A DNA stretch of 64,000 bases from Sabethes cyaneus (taxonomy: Eukaryota > Arthropoda > Insecta > Diptera > Culicidae), in assembly GCF_943734655.1 (NCBI RefSeq), contig NC_071354.1:39084744-39148743 (forward strand), read 5' to 3'. The position numbers and the translations under genes are program-made. Under the pieces are notes generated by a model. The model was given only the letters and a program-made list of their open reading frames with translations. It was not told where the DNA came from and ran no database searches. Positions 1 through 44,446 of the stretch are shown piece by piece; within the stretch, counting starts at the first letter, position 1; each line of letters begins with the position of its first letter.

Positions 1-515
1 GCACAACTACTAGGTATTGCACCTTAAAAAATCACCATGTTTCCAACGGTTATTTAGCAATAAGTTTCAAGACTTTAAAACAGAGAACTGTAACTTAATG
101 AAACAGAGGACATAATTCGAATAACATTATGTATGAAATCAAGCTATAAACAGGAGGTAGGTCTTGTACCATATCTTCCATGTGATTCCAATGCCAATTC
201 ATGTTGTACAAAATATGAGGGCGCTTGGTACACTACATACTATCGTCGAGTTAAAATGTTATATCAACTCATCTAATTGTATTCAGTGATGAACTGAGAC
301 TTGGCTTGATTACAAACGCAATGGAAACTTTTCCTGGTTCCAAATCGACACCAGGTATTATTGTATCCCTACATGAAAAACTGCATACCTATGCATTTAA
401 GCAGTAAAGCTCAAAGCCAAGCAAAGAATGCCCGCACTCAAAAGAATGCATTTATCACGCTCTCATATTCACACGAATAAGTAGCACTCGACAGACAATC
501 CAAACCGGCACTCAC

Positions 516-31693
<31,178 letters not shown>

Positions 31694-32770
31694 CTGTAAA
31701 GAACATAAGAAACCAGAGAGACAATAAATAAGAAGAGGTGAGGATGTAAATTATGTATGAATTCATGCGAGACGATGCTTTTCTTTGCTGGTACCCTTTC
31801 AGGGCGGGTGCACTAGGAAATTGTGTGTCTGTGAGTATGTGTGCTGTGATGGCCGTAAGGGTCAGGTTTGCTTGATTGCCAGCAGTAAACTCCGGAAATG
31901 GATGGTCTTCTACTGGATGGTCTGATTTTCAGACGATGGAAACCTCGGACCAATTTGAACGAAGCCAAAGTAAGTGAGAAACATATTACCTACTTGTATC
32001 GAATTGGACAAATATATGTTGAAACAAAGAAATAATTTATTCGATCTTTATGATCTAGGTTGCTGCCACATCGTGAACGATTTATTTCCAGAATCATGCC
32101 ATCTGCTCATATCTGGTACAGTGTGGAATGAAGAGAATTTTAAACTGCTAAAATATGCCCCCGACAATTATGGTGTGCCTACAATGGGGCATAGCTCACC
32201 TTTTGCTAAAAGTTTAATATCGTACACAATCATTAAGGTTCAAAGAGGCATCATTTAATCGTTTTTATTATATAAATGTTTTTATGTTCCAAATAAAAGT
32301 TTTGTTCATAAAATTGTATGTATTACGTTCCAAAGGATGGAAAGAATCAAGCGCGTATATTCTCATGAACATGAACATGAACATTTTTATTTTGAACCTA
32401 AAAAATGCTTTTGACATTGCAAAAATTAGTGACGCGTATTTGAACCTTACATCACAGTTTAATACAAACATTTTCAACAAACAAACAATTCTCCAAAGCA
32501 AATTTTCAAAACTTTCTCGGATAACGCTAATTTCAAAAATTTATATCTCTTAGATCCGCAATCATCGTAGAATAAAGCTACTTTCATAAAAAATCAACAA
32601 TGCAAAAAAAAACTAAACACGTATGATCATATTTTCATAAAAAGTAGTCCACGTTTGGAATTTGATGAACCAAGCCTGAATTCGTGCAGATAAAAATAAT
32701 GGAAAAATGATTTGAAAATCATACAAAACTGATGAGAAAAAAAATAAAAAAATGAAGAAAAATAAAAATA
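31694..32770. other. Upstream region of the visible F-box exons
   Basis: Expected to be an intron, because the F-box exon begins with a split codon. No further exon could be identified. On the plus strand a 34-nt piece at 31941 has splice-like edges (TTTTCAG|ACGATGG...AAA|GTAAGT), but nothing else supports it. Confidence 0.3.
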
Positions 32771-32771
32771 A

Positions 32772-32985
32772 AAATTGCTTTAGTTCTCGAGTTATGTATA
32801 AATGTGTGTTTCATTTGTATGGGAGCCCCCCCTCTTAGGGGTGAGGGGTCTCTTACTATCATAACATCCTTCCCAGCCCCAAAAACCACTGCGTGCAAAT
32901 TTTCACTCCGATCGGTGCAGTTGTTTCCGAGTGTATAAGGAACATACGGACAGACATACAGAAATTGTTCTTTCGATGTTGAATG
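32772..32985. repeat. Fragment of the 21.8-24.3 kb repeat family
   Basis: AGTTCTCGAGTTATGTATAAA, GGGAGCCCCCCCTCTTAG, then TATAAGGAACATACGGACAG, the same order of blocks as the 3' end of the large array. Plus orientation. Confidence 0.75.
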
Positions 32986-33329
32986 ACGAGGGTGGGGAGG
33001 GTCTGGTCGAATGTTTCTTAATGTGGTTTTTTTAAACAAACTAAAGAAATTATGCGATTTAAGCGTTTTTACTTAAATTTTAGTAGTGAAAACTAAACCT
33101 ATTCTTGCTTTTCATATACGCGTTATTTTTTTCATGCGAAAACCTACCAAAACCGAAACAAAATCCAAAGATTTTTTTGCCAATTTTTGGTCATTACGTT
33201 GTTTGAACTTCCCTTTCTGTCTGGTGCTAGAAGCGTTTATACTCATTTCTCTCCCTTGAAACCCGTAGGATTTTATACAAAATATTTTTATTCATACCCA
33301 ACAATTTTTTTGCCCTCTGATCTTGAGAG

Positions 33330-34060
33330 CCAATTTCAAAGGGAAAACACACATTTGAACCTTTCGCTCCCCTTGTTCCCCTTCTCTTTTGTCAACCCCC
33401 CGGTGCTGATTCTTTTATGCCAAAATACATGTGTTTGACAAACGACCTTTGATGAAGAACAGACCAGAAGTTCCGGAGCTATGGCAGTACATACATTCAT
33501 ACTCACGTTTCTCGTCCCCCTACATGTTGGTTTCTTCCCTTCTATCACCCCCCTCTTTTTTCAACGTCCCAGTTGCTGCCCAACTGTGCCAAGTTTGTTA
33601 AAGAATTGTCCCCCTTGTTAGGACCCCCGCTCTTGTCAACCCTCTTAGTTCTGATTCCCTTATACACTCAAGTACTTTTTTACACGGTTTAGTTTTTTGA
33701 GTATTAAGAACGGGGTAACTTAGAGACCATTCATTCTCAATACATTTGGGAGTAGCTCGACATTCCTCACGTAGATTGTAAATAGTTCCTTAGCTGCACC
33801 ATTTTCGAGTAATCGAAAAAAACAAACCGTGTAAAAAAAGACTTGAGTGTACCAAGGAACATGAGTGCCAAGTTTGATGAAGAACCATCCAGGCATTTCG
33901 AAATCATGCCCCCCCCCCCTTTTACGAGCCCCTTATGAGCCCCCAGCGCTGATTCTCTTATAACAAGGAATAGTTGTGCCAAGTTTGGTGGAGATCGGTC
34001 AAGGCGTTCTGGAGTTATGGTGGAACATGTATTGTATATACAAACATACAAGCATACAAA
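33330..34060. repeat. Interspersed repeat with GCCAAGTTTGRTGAAGAAC units
   Basis: Repeated blocks: GCTGATTCTYTTATR, GTGCCAAGTTTGRTGRAGA and C-rich stretches. The end has a run of CATACAAACATACTCACG. An inverted relative is at 60490-60830. No coding capacity. Confidence 0.6.
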
Positions 34061-34294
34061 CATACTCACGCTCACTTTTATATATGCTGTGGATATATAT
34101 GCTATTGTGGAGCTGTCGGGGAGCGAGGTTTCTATATTAAAATACAACTTTTGATTTTAGTCAAAAGTATGATGTTCTATATGCGGAAAATCCGAATTAT
34201 TTCGTCCTTCGCGTTATCGAAAAGACATTTAAAATGAGCCAAAAAAGGAAGGAACGGAAGGCCGGATCACGGATTTTATTAAGGTAATAACTTA

Positions 34295-34600
34295 CTGAAG
34301 TTTTTGGAGTGTCTTAGTTGAATATGAATCCTGATATCAAACTAAAAAGAAAGCTTTTCGTTCCGTTTGCTTGATTAGTTCTCGAGTTATGGGGAAATTT
34401 GCATTTCATTTGTCTGGGAGCTCCCCTCCCCCCTCTTAGAAGAGGAAGGGGTCTCAGTACACCATAGAAAAAAATCCAGCCTCCTAAAACCCTCACATGC
34501 CCAATTTGATCCATTTTCAGTATTAGTTCTCGAGTTCTGAGGTAATTTGTGTTTCATTTGTATAGGAGCCAGTACCGCCATCCGGGGTGAGACTGGGCCA
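34295..34600. repeat. Chimeric repeat: truncated hammerhead-family piece joined to an array-family fragment
   Basis: 34295-34358 (ACTGAAGTTTTTGGAGTGTC...AAGAAAGCTTTT) matches the arms of the 19.7 and 60.3 kb elements. At 34359 it switches abruptly to TTTGCTTGATTAGTTCTCGA and two units of the array family. Confidence 0.6.
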
Positions 34601-36290
34601 AAAACCAAAAATGTTTATTAGTGAAAATTTATTATAGTTATAGAAACTGCTGACCTAAATTCAAAACGATAATGAACATAACATATTTCTTCATAACTTA
34701 GAATGGAACACAGATAATATTGGCAAACTATTTAGCCTAAACAGGGTTTCAAAGTTCGCGATCAAAAATACTCGGGAATAACACTTGTAAAAAATGTCCT
34801 GCATAAACCAACCCAAACAAGAAATCGCATCAACTTGCTATTTTGAAGGTATATAAACTAATCATTTACAATGTATTGAAAGGTTGTTATGCGTTGGATA
34901 AGTTGTAACCTTTGCGGTTTAATAATAACAATTATACGCAAAGTTACAAATAATAATTTGGCAAGTTGAACTATAGGGAAATTTACAGGTTTTTTATAGC
35001 ACCAGAACACTTCTGAACATTACAACATTTAGAAATAACCCCCAATTCTTCCAATGAATACAACGGTCAGCACGGTCAACATCTCTCTTGGCTTAATTTG
35101 AAATGGCGCGTAACGGATTCAAAAATTCAAACTCACAGACGTGGCTTTAAAGCTGACTGAGAGACGTCATATCGGGCTCATTTTGTCTGAAGTCGCCGTG
35201 AAGACGTTACAAAAATTCCGGAAAGTTAAAGTGTACTCTTAGTGAAAAGAGAAAGTCTGTGAAGTAAAATCTTAAGATTCAGCAAAGTGAGTGAAGGAAG
35301 AGGATTCCCAACCGACGCTCAAACCACTAGTTAGGTCGTTAGGCATGGCGGGGGTGTGTCACGTTAGCGTGAATGCATACTTATTTTGAAGCCAAGACGC
35401 AAACGTGAGATGCTGCATTAAAACAATAATTTATTCCGTCCGGTTTTTTTGGTTCGACGCAAAACACTAAGCCACAAAATCAAGACGAAATCCCCAAATC
35501 AAAAAAACTCATAATATGCCATGAGAGTTGACCAGCATAGTACAAACACACGACATAAATGCCAAGCCATAATGTTCGATCCAATTTGTGGATTTCACAT
35601 ACACAACAAAAATACGTCAGTACACTCACATTCTTTACTATTAAGCACAATATTTCGACAGATTAGATTGCATCATCCATTTTGGAGCAAACAGCATCAT
35701 AGGTCTGCTAAATAATTTAAACTAATTTTTATTTTTTCTCTGGAAATTTCAGATACTTTGAATAAACACTTTAATATAAGACGAATACATTATACCGTGT
35801 ATAAACTGCCAGTTTTAAGGAGGGGGGAGGGGGTGGGATAGGTCACATGTTCTGCGGTCGCGGGTTCCCGTACGAAGTAATGGTTACTTTTGTTAAATAA
35901 TCAAATAGGTATGCCACCTTAGGATACACCCCTTCATATAACTCCCCCTTGTTAACCCTAGAAACGCTACTGGCTATATAAAGGCTGTCCATTGACTACG
36001 AACTCATTTTTTGTTATTTCAGACCTATCCGGGTTATTTTCGTTCATACTTTTTGTATGATGCGTTGTTTTTGGCCGACCCCCTGCCCCTAATAGTCCAT
36101 TTAGTTCATGGACGACCCCATATGAACTACTTTATTACTGATTATTTATTTGTATTGTTTATAAACATGCTAATGTTCACTATTTAGGTTAAGGTAAATA
36201 ACTTTATGTTTTTGGCACAATGTCACCCACTAGAAGGGCTTTTTTGGCACAATCTCGCTCCGGATGGCGGTAGTTTAGTAGTTATTAGCA
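34601..36290. other. Unassigned sequence
   Basis: No supported gene. Short G-rich patches (35820-35840) and TGGCACAATSTC repeats (36211-36255) only. Confidence 0.35.
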
Positions 36291-36469
36291 TTTGAAATCT
36301 TTCATTCAAACATTACACTTCTATTGTAGTTTTCACAAAGTGCTACCCAGTCCCAGTATAGTAAACAAAGACGTAATCCGTAGTCCGGCTTGGTGCATCG
36401 CAACATTTTGTCAAGTGATTAAGTTCCTACTTATCGAACACTACGTGTACAGTTCAACTCAAGTCTTTC

Positions 36470-36765
36470 CTCCGCATTCGTCGACAAATCGGATGTACCT
36501 CAGGGCAGCAACATGGCCCTTTGCTCTTCTCGTTTTACTTCAACGACGCAACCTTACTTTTGGATTTACAATTTTATGTCACCATTCGGTCCATCGAAGA
36601 CTGGTATAATTTTCGAGAACACCATTGCTAGCCAGGTACTCAAAAGAGCCGATAATGTTAAGAACCTGGGCGTTGTTCTTGATGTGAAGCTCGATTTCAA
36701 CACTAAACATACCGTGAAGGAGTCATTTGACCCCTTGCTTTTTGGCTCATTTTCACAGCGTTATA
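36470..36765 (+). mobile_element. Decayed non-LTR reverse transcriptase fragment (Jockey/I-like group)
   Basis: Broken frames contain VPQGSNMALC (the RT VPQGSxLGPLLF region), SIEDWYN and ADNVKNLGVVLDVKLDFNTKH, a classical downstream RT block (VKxLGVxLDxKLxFxxH). Frameshifts between them. The outer parts are not recognisable. Confidence 0.55.
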
Positions 36766-37300
36766 GCACTATTCCGCTTAGCTATTTTTATTAGAAAATA
36801 TATTTGAAATAGGGTAGAAGTACCAAATATAGTTATAGCACCAATCATGGTAATACGAGAGAGCTTATTGCTCTTTTAACATGTATAACACGCTGTTCTG
36901 CATTCCAAAAGATATTATGCAAAAAAAATTTCTCCTGTATCGATTTATTAATTTACTTTTAGTATAAACTTATTTCTTATGTGAAAAAACATAATTTGAA
37001 AATTTCGTGTCACTGTGAGATTTGTTTCTTAGCGATTCGCTAAGCTATACGTAATCGTAATGAAGACATTTTCGATATTAAAGCTACATTTTTCGAAAAT
37101 AAAACCGCATGGGGGAATTAGTCACCACCTTCTTAACGTTGTGAAATAAAAAATTAATACGATTTTAGTCAAGAATGATTGCTTTTATGTATTACCATGA
37201 TTGGCAAAATTTCACAACGGTGCGCCAATCATAGTAGTAGGCGATGACCGATTATCGTAGCATACGAAATCTTTTTGCCTTTCTACTATATGAAAATATA

Positions 37301-38870
37301 CAGTGAGGAAAATTCGTTTAAACGCATGGTAATATTTTAATGTTTTAACCTAACAAAATATTATAAACAAACCATAATAATATCAAATCGTGGTTGCCTA
37401 AATTTGTAATATGCAGCAATACCGATTTGAATTTTAAGTCCTTCGAGAGTTGAGAAAAGGACAAAAATGGGTTTTAATAAAGGAAATTCGTTTAAACGCA
37501 TTTTAACTTTTATTGGTTCCAACAAGGATGTGAGCAATATTTTAACAGTTAACAATACTTAACATTTCGTTTGCTTTACGCTATTTCGAATTGTTTCGAA
37601 AATCCTGTCCGCAATATAATCGACGAGCTTTTGCAGTATTGCGACATTAATGGATCTCCAAGATTCTTTAACTGCAGTTTCGAGCTCCCGTACTGTTCCA
37701 AACTGTCATCCATCTTGGTTAACAAGTTGCACTAGAATACTCCAAAGGGTTTCAATTGGGTTTAACTCTGGGATACGTGTAGGCCATTTCAAAACATTGA
37801 TTTCTCGCTCGCAATGTTCTCTTACTAACGTGGAAGGCTGCGTTATCTTACTGGAAAATGAAATCTTCTGCCATAATATTCTCGGTAAAGGGAGCCAAGG
37901 CCTCTTGCAACAATTCTACGTACTTTTCGGACTCCATCGTGGTTGAAATCGTCACACTAGGTGTTATTCAGTTACGCGAAATGCAGCCCAAACCACAAGC
38001 TTTCCGCCATCAAAGTTTCTGTTCAGTTTGACTTCTGGTTCCTTCCTCAAATCACTTCAGTAATAAGCCTAGTAGTTGGGGCAAGCGAGATTGAATTTCT
38101 TCTCGACCGAAAAATTTACACTGCTCCATTCTTTTTTCCACAACATGTGCTTTTGGACGAATTCCATCCTAGCTTGGATATGAGATGGAGTAAGATTAAG
38201 TTTTTGGACTTTTATGTGTACTTTAAGTGTCTACATCCTCGCAATATTTGTGCAATTCGCTTCTTTGTAATCGAGAGCCTGAGTTCCTCCTCTATTTCTG
38301 CAGCAGAATACCATCCTGTTTCGCCCAGCTGCACTATTCGATGACGGATAGTTTTTTATTTGGGCGTTCCCCTTGGTATACTTCTTTATACCAATATTTT
38401 TCACCTTTCTTGACTAGATTTCGTAGTATTAGTTCGAATCGGTTTATTCTGCTAGCTATTTCACGGTTGCTTGATTCAACATCCTTCAATTTACGGGCCA
38501 CTTTTGCTATGAGTCACTTAAATACTTTGCTTTCACTATTTTGCCTTCTGACCAACAATATAAAAGTACCGGTCAATGTTTTGCTTACCTATGCAATCAT
38601 AGTACGCTAAAATGACAGCTAGCTAAGGATTTGTCCTCTCAGGAACGATCAAAAGCGGTTTTTGTTAGTATGCGCTTAAACGAATTTCCCAAACCAATAT
38701 AAAATATGTTGGTTTATCGGAGTCATGAGTAGCATTCAAACCAAATCAATATATACACAAAATCTACTCTCAATTACCAGTCGCATAAAGTTGTATTGAC
38801 ATATTCTTTTTTGGTTGTTGAATCATATCAGCCAAAATTGACCATGCGTTTAAACGAATTTTCCTCACTG
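37301..38870 (-). mobile_element. Tc1 transposon, complete ends with IR/DR structure, transposase decayed
   Basis: A 1570-bp element with 30-bp inverted ends starting CAGTGAGGAAAATTCGTTTA, flanked by TA (37299-37300 and 38871-38872). An inner copy of the motif (GGAAATTCGTTTAAACGC at 37482; inverse at about 38670-38689) lies 181 bp from the outer one at each end, so the ends are inverted repeats containing paired direct repeats. On the minus strand the transposase is recognisable: AAEIEEELRLSITKKRIAQI, DNAAFHVSKRT, WPTRIPELNPIETLWSIL and WRSINVAILQKLVDYI, interrupted by stops and frameshifts. Confidence 0.85.
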
Positions 38871-39419
38871 TAGTATAAAGGTATAGAAATCACTCGGAAA
38901 ACCGAAAATCGAAAGAACGCCCAGCGGGACGAATGTCAAGTACCATTCGACTCAGTTTCGAAAACTGAGCATTTTCTGTGTGTGTGTATGTATGTGTGGA
39001 ACGCTTTTTTTCTCACTCACTTTTCTCAGAGATGGCTGGACCGATTTTGATGATCTTAGTGTCAAATGAAAGGTCAAGTTGTCCCATTGTTTGCTATCGA
39101 ATTTCATTTTGATCGCACTTTTAATTCAAAAGTTATGTATAAAAATACGAATATTATGGGACTTTATTATCTCATAGGTCCCTTAACCGATTTGAACAAA
39201 ATTGATTACAAATGAAAGAGTAGCCTTTCAAAACCTTAACTTATAAATTTCATGATGAATGGAGTTGTGGTTTGAAAGTTACATAAAGAAATGTGTAAAA
39301 AAAGTGTTGAAAACATATTTTTGTTATATATAAATAAATGTTATATATAAATTAATTCAATAAGAAAGATTCTACAATTTATTATTATTTGAACATTACT
39401 CTTGAGTTGATAGATCTCA

Positions 39420-39500
39420 AGTATGTATGTATGTATGTATGTATGTATGTATGTATGTATGTATGTATGTATGTATGTATGTATGTATGTATGTATGTAT
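39420..39500. repeat. (GTAT)n microsatellite in family B
   Basis: About 20 perfect tetranucleotide units, homologous in place to 19555-19638. Confidence 0.97.
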
Positions 39501-41835
39501 GCTTATATGTGTCCATGTATTTGCCATTTTAAAATATCAGGAAAATATATATGATTTGGTTTTAATTTGGTGAATCACCGATCGTGATCAATTTGAATAC
39601 ATTCACAATATCAGGAAAAGTGAGAAATATTTCATTTGTCATTTTATTCACTTGCTGTCACTTGCAATCGGACTAGACAAGCAGAAGCAAAGAAAAGCAG
39701 TTGATTTAAGCATTCAGAAATAGTGGTGTATAGGGTTGAAAATGTTAATGAGTAGATTTTCCCAAATAAATTTATACAAATTTCAAACAAATTTTGCGCA
39801 TGTGGGACCGACTATCGAAAAAGGCAAGCGCTGAAAAACGATAAAGTTTCCCAACCTCAAGCATGCTTATGGCGTTGCTTTTACACCTCTCGTTTCGTTA
39901 ACCCTCTAACAGGCAACAACGTAAAACGATGAGATAAAGTTCATGAAAATACATACAAAAGAAGCTCAAGTTTTGTGCAAAACTAATTATCTGAAGAAGT
40001 GCCAGCTAAGGAAAAGCCCAATTTCTCTGTTTCGTTTTTCATGTCTAATGCTCTACCCAGTTATGTTTTCATCTAAGATATATTACATAATTGAAGTCAA
40101 GCATTTAAATCACTTATAGAAAAATTTTGAGGTCAATCTTTTTGTTCTAGATATCCTTCTTTTCAAACGTGAAAAAGGAAATATTCGCGCAATAATTATT
40201 ATTGTAATTATGCAAAATTCTAGTTTTTGATAGATGATAATTCTTGAGCGCATGGTCAGAAAACTGTGGTGAAAATATCAAGATATTTGTACATACTACA
40301 TATTTGTAGTTTTCATATGAACATTTCTCATTTTATATGAACACATTTTTCATATTATCAATTCAAAACAAACTTCTTATGTTGCTCTGAACTCCAAAAG
40401 TTAAGGCCATCTACAGATCTTTTGTGTTTACATACATGTTTAAATCACTTAAATATAAAAAGAAGGTGTTGATAAAGTAAATCAAATGATACTTACAAAT
40501 ATTTCACACCCTCGGAAAGAAAATATAATTAATGCACGCAGTACGTTCTTGTGAATTTTACTATTAAATAAGGATTTTGAGGACTAAGGAACTGATGTTT
40601 AAAAATAGAGTCAACTCAATAATAGATGTTCCTGAGAAAATTAAAAATAATGATTGTTGCAGTAGAAAGGCTAGGTCACACCGCTAGGTGGATTAATTCG
40701 GGTTTTTTCCCATCGTTGTCACTTTTGGTCATAGTGTGTTCTTTACCGGGCGTGATTGAAAACTAGTTTGTTTTATTAGCTTTTGCTATTAATAAAATAT
40801 CAGGTATGAACAATAGATAGTCGCTTATTACCTAAATATAATTACAATATTTGACTTACATTCAACAGCAAATACCGAAAGCAAATTTCCCGTAAACATT
40901 ACTTCGAAGAAGTCCGTTTTATCGAGGTCTTAAACTCCGGAATGATGGTTTACGCAAGCTGTAAACAGTTCGGGATTCCGATGTCCACTATCGTTCACTG
41001 GAGAATTGGACATTGGAGAAAAGACCACTAACTGTTCTGTCAAAACAAAAGGAGCAGCAAATTGTGTCGACTAATTGTTGGTAAGCAGGATCAGTTTCCC
41101 GACATGCACTTCTGTCCCAAGTGAGTGAGTACCTGACATCCAAGGAGCGGATCACGCAGCTATGAACCGTTTCTAATTATTTTCAACAATAAAATTCAAA
41201 TAAGCGTCGTTTTCATTACTCATTTTGATCTATTTTAATTTTTTAATTGATTTTGATTAATTGATTGTTTAATTAGTCTTCGGTGTTCCAGTATACTACC
41301 ATATTTGGTACACATATAACGAAATGCCAGAAATACTACTACTATAATTGGTACATCGCAATGCTATTTTCAAACCAGCTTTTTGACAGCTTTCGTCAAA
41401 AAGTCATCAAAACTGGCGCCTGATTTCTTTTCTACTCATCACAAAGTGCTGGAAAACTTTTAGGTATTATACGTTTTGAGTTATAATTAGATATTCATAC
41501 GTAAATTTGTCTTAACAGATGACATATCTCCACCATATTTGGTACGTCTACCTTATAACACAAAGTTTGTTGCTGTACTATCTTTTTATCGAGAAAAATA
41601 TTAACGCCTATCTAACGACAACCGCGGCAATTTCGGTCTGTTGACCAAAAATATTCGTGGAGCTCAGTCGGTGTGTTTAGTGTTAATGTGAATCGCTCGA
41701 CTGTCATTCCCAAAGCAATCCGGCAGCACCGTTTTATATCCAAAATCGGATTTTCCAGATCCATACTGTTTAAAAGCTCTGTATTGCTCTTTTATAAAAA
41801 AGCAGGTAAGCTTTCTTAGGTTCCCAAGAAGAAGA

Positions 41836-41945
41836 TTAAGATGAAACGATACTGAATCCCAACATGGCATGATCGATGGCACCCATATCCTCACATGGAC
41901 GCCATTTTTCCGGCCATGTTGGGATTCAGTTCCGTTTCATCTTAA
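41836..41945. repeat. Hairpin with 33-bp arms
   Basis: TTAAGATGAAACGATACTGA then ATCCCAACATGGC (41836-41868) is mirrored at 41913-41945 with two mismatches, around a 44-nt loop. It may be a small foldback or a remnant of two converging ends. Confidence 0.6.
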
Positions 41946-42970
41946 AGAAGTTTTTTTTACAAGATTTTCCATGGTGGCGGAAAAGTGCACAGAAAAGTGT
42001 GATACACTACGTTATAATTCTTGGAAAATATTGTAATAATTTATCCGCTAACTCATAGTGACAAAGGTTATATTGCGTTAAATTTCATTTCAGTTTTTTT
42101 TTCTAAATATTGTTCTACCAAATTTTCACTGTTTGATAAAAATGAATTTTTACATGCAAATGGTAAAACTAAGTGGTATCAAGCTTTAAAGTAATGCTTA
42201 AACATTCCGGTATAGCTAAACTTAGGAAATAATGAAAATTTGAAAAATTCGGCTTTTGTTTTTAATTAAAACAAAGATTTAGTAGAACTTGAGCAAAATT
42301 AAGACAAAATTGAATTAATAAACGAAACAAACATATTCTCGATGTTCATATTTTAGATGGCAATTAAAGTCAATAAAAATCTTGTGCAAAAAATTATAAG
42401 TAAAGAAAAATTGAAATAGAATTCTGATTTAAACATACATGTACTAAATTAAGATAAACGTTAATTAATTTTAATCCCAGTTAAAGCCATTCCCACAAAA
42501 TCAAGAAAATATTGTTTGTAAGTTGAATTAAAATTTGAATTAAGAAGGAAAAAAATGGCGATATCATGATTAAAAATGATTTAAAAACATCTAATCATGA
42601 AATCAAAAACGAGAAACAAAATGCACTTAAGAATATGTATAAGCGCATTAAAACTCAAATTAAGTCCAATTTCAAGCTCTATTATATCAATTTAATTACC
42701 ATAACGGGTCTACTGCATATTGCAGAAGTTTGGTGCCCCACCTTCTGCCAAAGTTTGAGCACACTAGTGGCATCCGATGAACCAAATGTTGAGCAAAAAC
42801 ATAGCTCTCTATCGATTACATTACACGCAATTAATTAATTGTCGAGTATTTCGATCATTAAATTAAGTGGCACTATTGTTGCAATGTTCAAGATTAGCCA
42901 AAATTTAATATTTAATCCATACAACGAAAAACAGAAAATTCAGACAAAAAAACACAATGCCAAGGCTACA
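41946..42970. other. Unassigned AT-rich sequence
   Basis: Open frames here are short and biased to Lys/Asn/Ile. No gene supported. Confidence 0.35.
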
Positions 42971-43021
42971 ATCCTTTATTATTATTTCACCGACCTCAAC
43001 TTTGCTCATGCATAATTTGAT

Positions 43022-44371
43022 TTAATCCGCCGCGTGTTCGTACAGCTTGATATACGAGCCGGCTGAATAGCCTGAATCGACCAACACCAAAGTGTGCATC
43101 GGATCGGAATCCCGACATTGGCCAATGTGCTGCAGCACGAGCCCGGGAAATATAATCACACTGCCAGTGGCACCGGCCGGAAGCCTGTCCACCACATGTG
43201 TCGTAATCTGTCTGAGAAAAGGCATTCATGGGCTCGCCATGTGCTTGCTCAGCCCGCCGCAAAGAGGATTGTAAATTTCTTCCCAGCCATTAAATTCCAC
43301 CGCGAACGCGAGTACGAAGATTCCAGACCGAACAATCCGGATGTCTTCATTGTGCCATAGTGTTGACTTACACATGTAGGCGGACGCCGACAAGTAGCAC
43401 GATCCGGGACGCCGCACCCGCCGTACTATCCACGCGAAATCCACGGGGGCTGCTTCAAGTAGGTATCTCAGTGTGTGTATTACCTTCGTCTGCTAAGGGG
43501 CGCATAAATTATGCAGGCAGAATTATGTAAGTTTCACCGGAGTTTTAAATAGGTGCTTGGCCGAAGAAAAATTACCTTAGCGGTAATGGCATCGGATTAG
43601 GGAAGTCGCCGACTGAGTAATGGGCCTTGCGGCCCTCACTTATTTGCGGTGCATTCCGGTGGCTGGCAGGACGAACGAAAATGTGCATCGTCTTCGCGGT
43701 GAGATTTGTATCATCGGGAGTTGGTGAGTTTATCCAATTACGGCGGTTTGCTTTACGTTCCGTGAAATTTGCAATTGAATCAGAGTCGACGTCGCAAAGC
43801 GTTGAAGGGACGCATCTTGAATACGCGTTTAGGCCTAAAGTCTATATTGCTAAATTAACGTCATTTTGTGAAATAATTCGGAAAATGACACCGTGACGAA
43901 GCAAAATTTATTACTTTAAATTTTATGAAGAAGGTGAGGCACATGGCTTGGCGTGTCCCAGCTTAGGCACACCAGTTCCGCGAATTTTCACCTTTAAGGT
44001 AGAGGAGAAAGAAAGTCGGCTAAAATACGTAGCTACAACAAAAGCAAAACATTTGACATCCGTATTATATTCTATCTCGCTTATTCACACACACATTGTC
44101 ACAACACGTATGTCCATCTCGTTCGGTTTCACCTCAACCCGAAAAATGTTCATTCGTTCGTTTTGGTTACCATCAATCATTGAAGTTTCCGTAAAAATAG
44201 AACTACGCAAAAATACCAAAAATTATGGAAAAACTCCGGTAAACGAATCGTATCTCCTCGCTGAAGGAATGTGCTATGGACGATAGAAGTAGTGCTAATT
44301 CAACCGATAAATTCACCTTTTTCACGGGCATTTAGCTTCCAACCGGCCACGCACTTTTTCGCCTCCGTCAT
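43022..44371 (-). CDS. Small four-exon gene, unrecognised family (predicted 119 aa)
   Basis: Proposed exons on the minus strand: 44371-44317 (MTEAKKCVAGWKLNAREK, donor AAAAAG|GTGAAT), 43612-43576 (acceptor ATTACTCAG, VGDFPNPMPLPL, donor CTAAG|GTAATT), 43449-43372 (acceptor GAAGCAG, PRGFRVDSTAGAASRIVLLV, donor CATGT|GTAAGT) and 43211-43022 (acceptor TTTTCTCAG, QITTHVVDRLPAGATG...KLYEHAAD, stop TAA). Phases agree at all three junctions and the total is 120 codons. Supporting context: an AATAAA signal about 40 bp after the stop (on the minus strand, near 42977) and an Inr+DPE promoter upstream. The 37-nt exon 2 and the weak tract before exon 3 are the weak points. Another spliced form, or a microexon (ACGAAG near 43483), is possible. 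I recognise no domain or signal peptide. Confidence 0.4.
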
Positions 44372-44446
44372 AATGTACTTATTTCCTTCACGCTATCCTT
44401 GCTGTAACAGTTTTCCTAATTATCAATTATCAATTAGCACTGATCG

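Larger units (their letters stand above)
37277..40702 (+). mobile_element. Repeat family B, full copy, itself interrupted by Tc1
   Basis: GCCTTTCTACTATATGAAAA at the left after TTTTT (37272-37276); CTAGGTGGATTAATTCGGG at the right followed by TTTTTT (40703-40708). Without the Tc1 insert the element is about 1.85 kb. It contains a short TG tract (38977-38998) and (GTAT)n at 39420-39500. Confidence 0.65.
36811..41553. mobile_element. Degenerate pogo-like DNA transposon hosting two later insertions
   Basis: Inverted ends AGGGTAGAAGTACCAAATAT (left) and the inverse of AAGGTAGACGTACCAAATAT (right). Between the inner insertions and the right end, 40900-41070 reads RFIEVLNSGMMVYASCKQFG then IPMSTIVHW, a helix-turn-helix of the psq/CENP-B type, followed in another frame by RPLTVLSKQKEQQIV. 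That is the N-terminal layout of pogo/Tigger transposases. No intact DDE domain remains. Family B (37277-40702) and inside it a Tc1 element interrupt it. Confidence 0.45.

Noticed and set aside
31941..31974. Plus-strand coding mini-exon (METSDQFERSQ) with splice-like edges
   Set aside because: Very short, no partner exons, opposite to the F-box gene; chance is likely.
43094..43360. Plus-strand open frame of 88 codons
   Set aside because: It overlaps antisense to the better-supported minus-strand exons and has no start, splice or polyA context.
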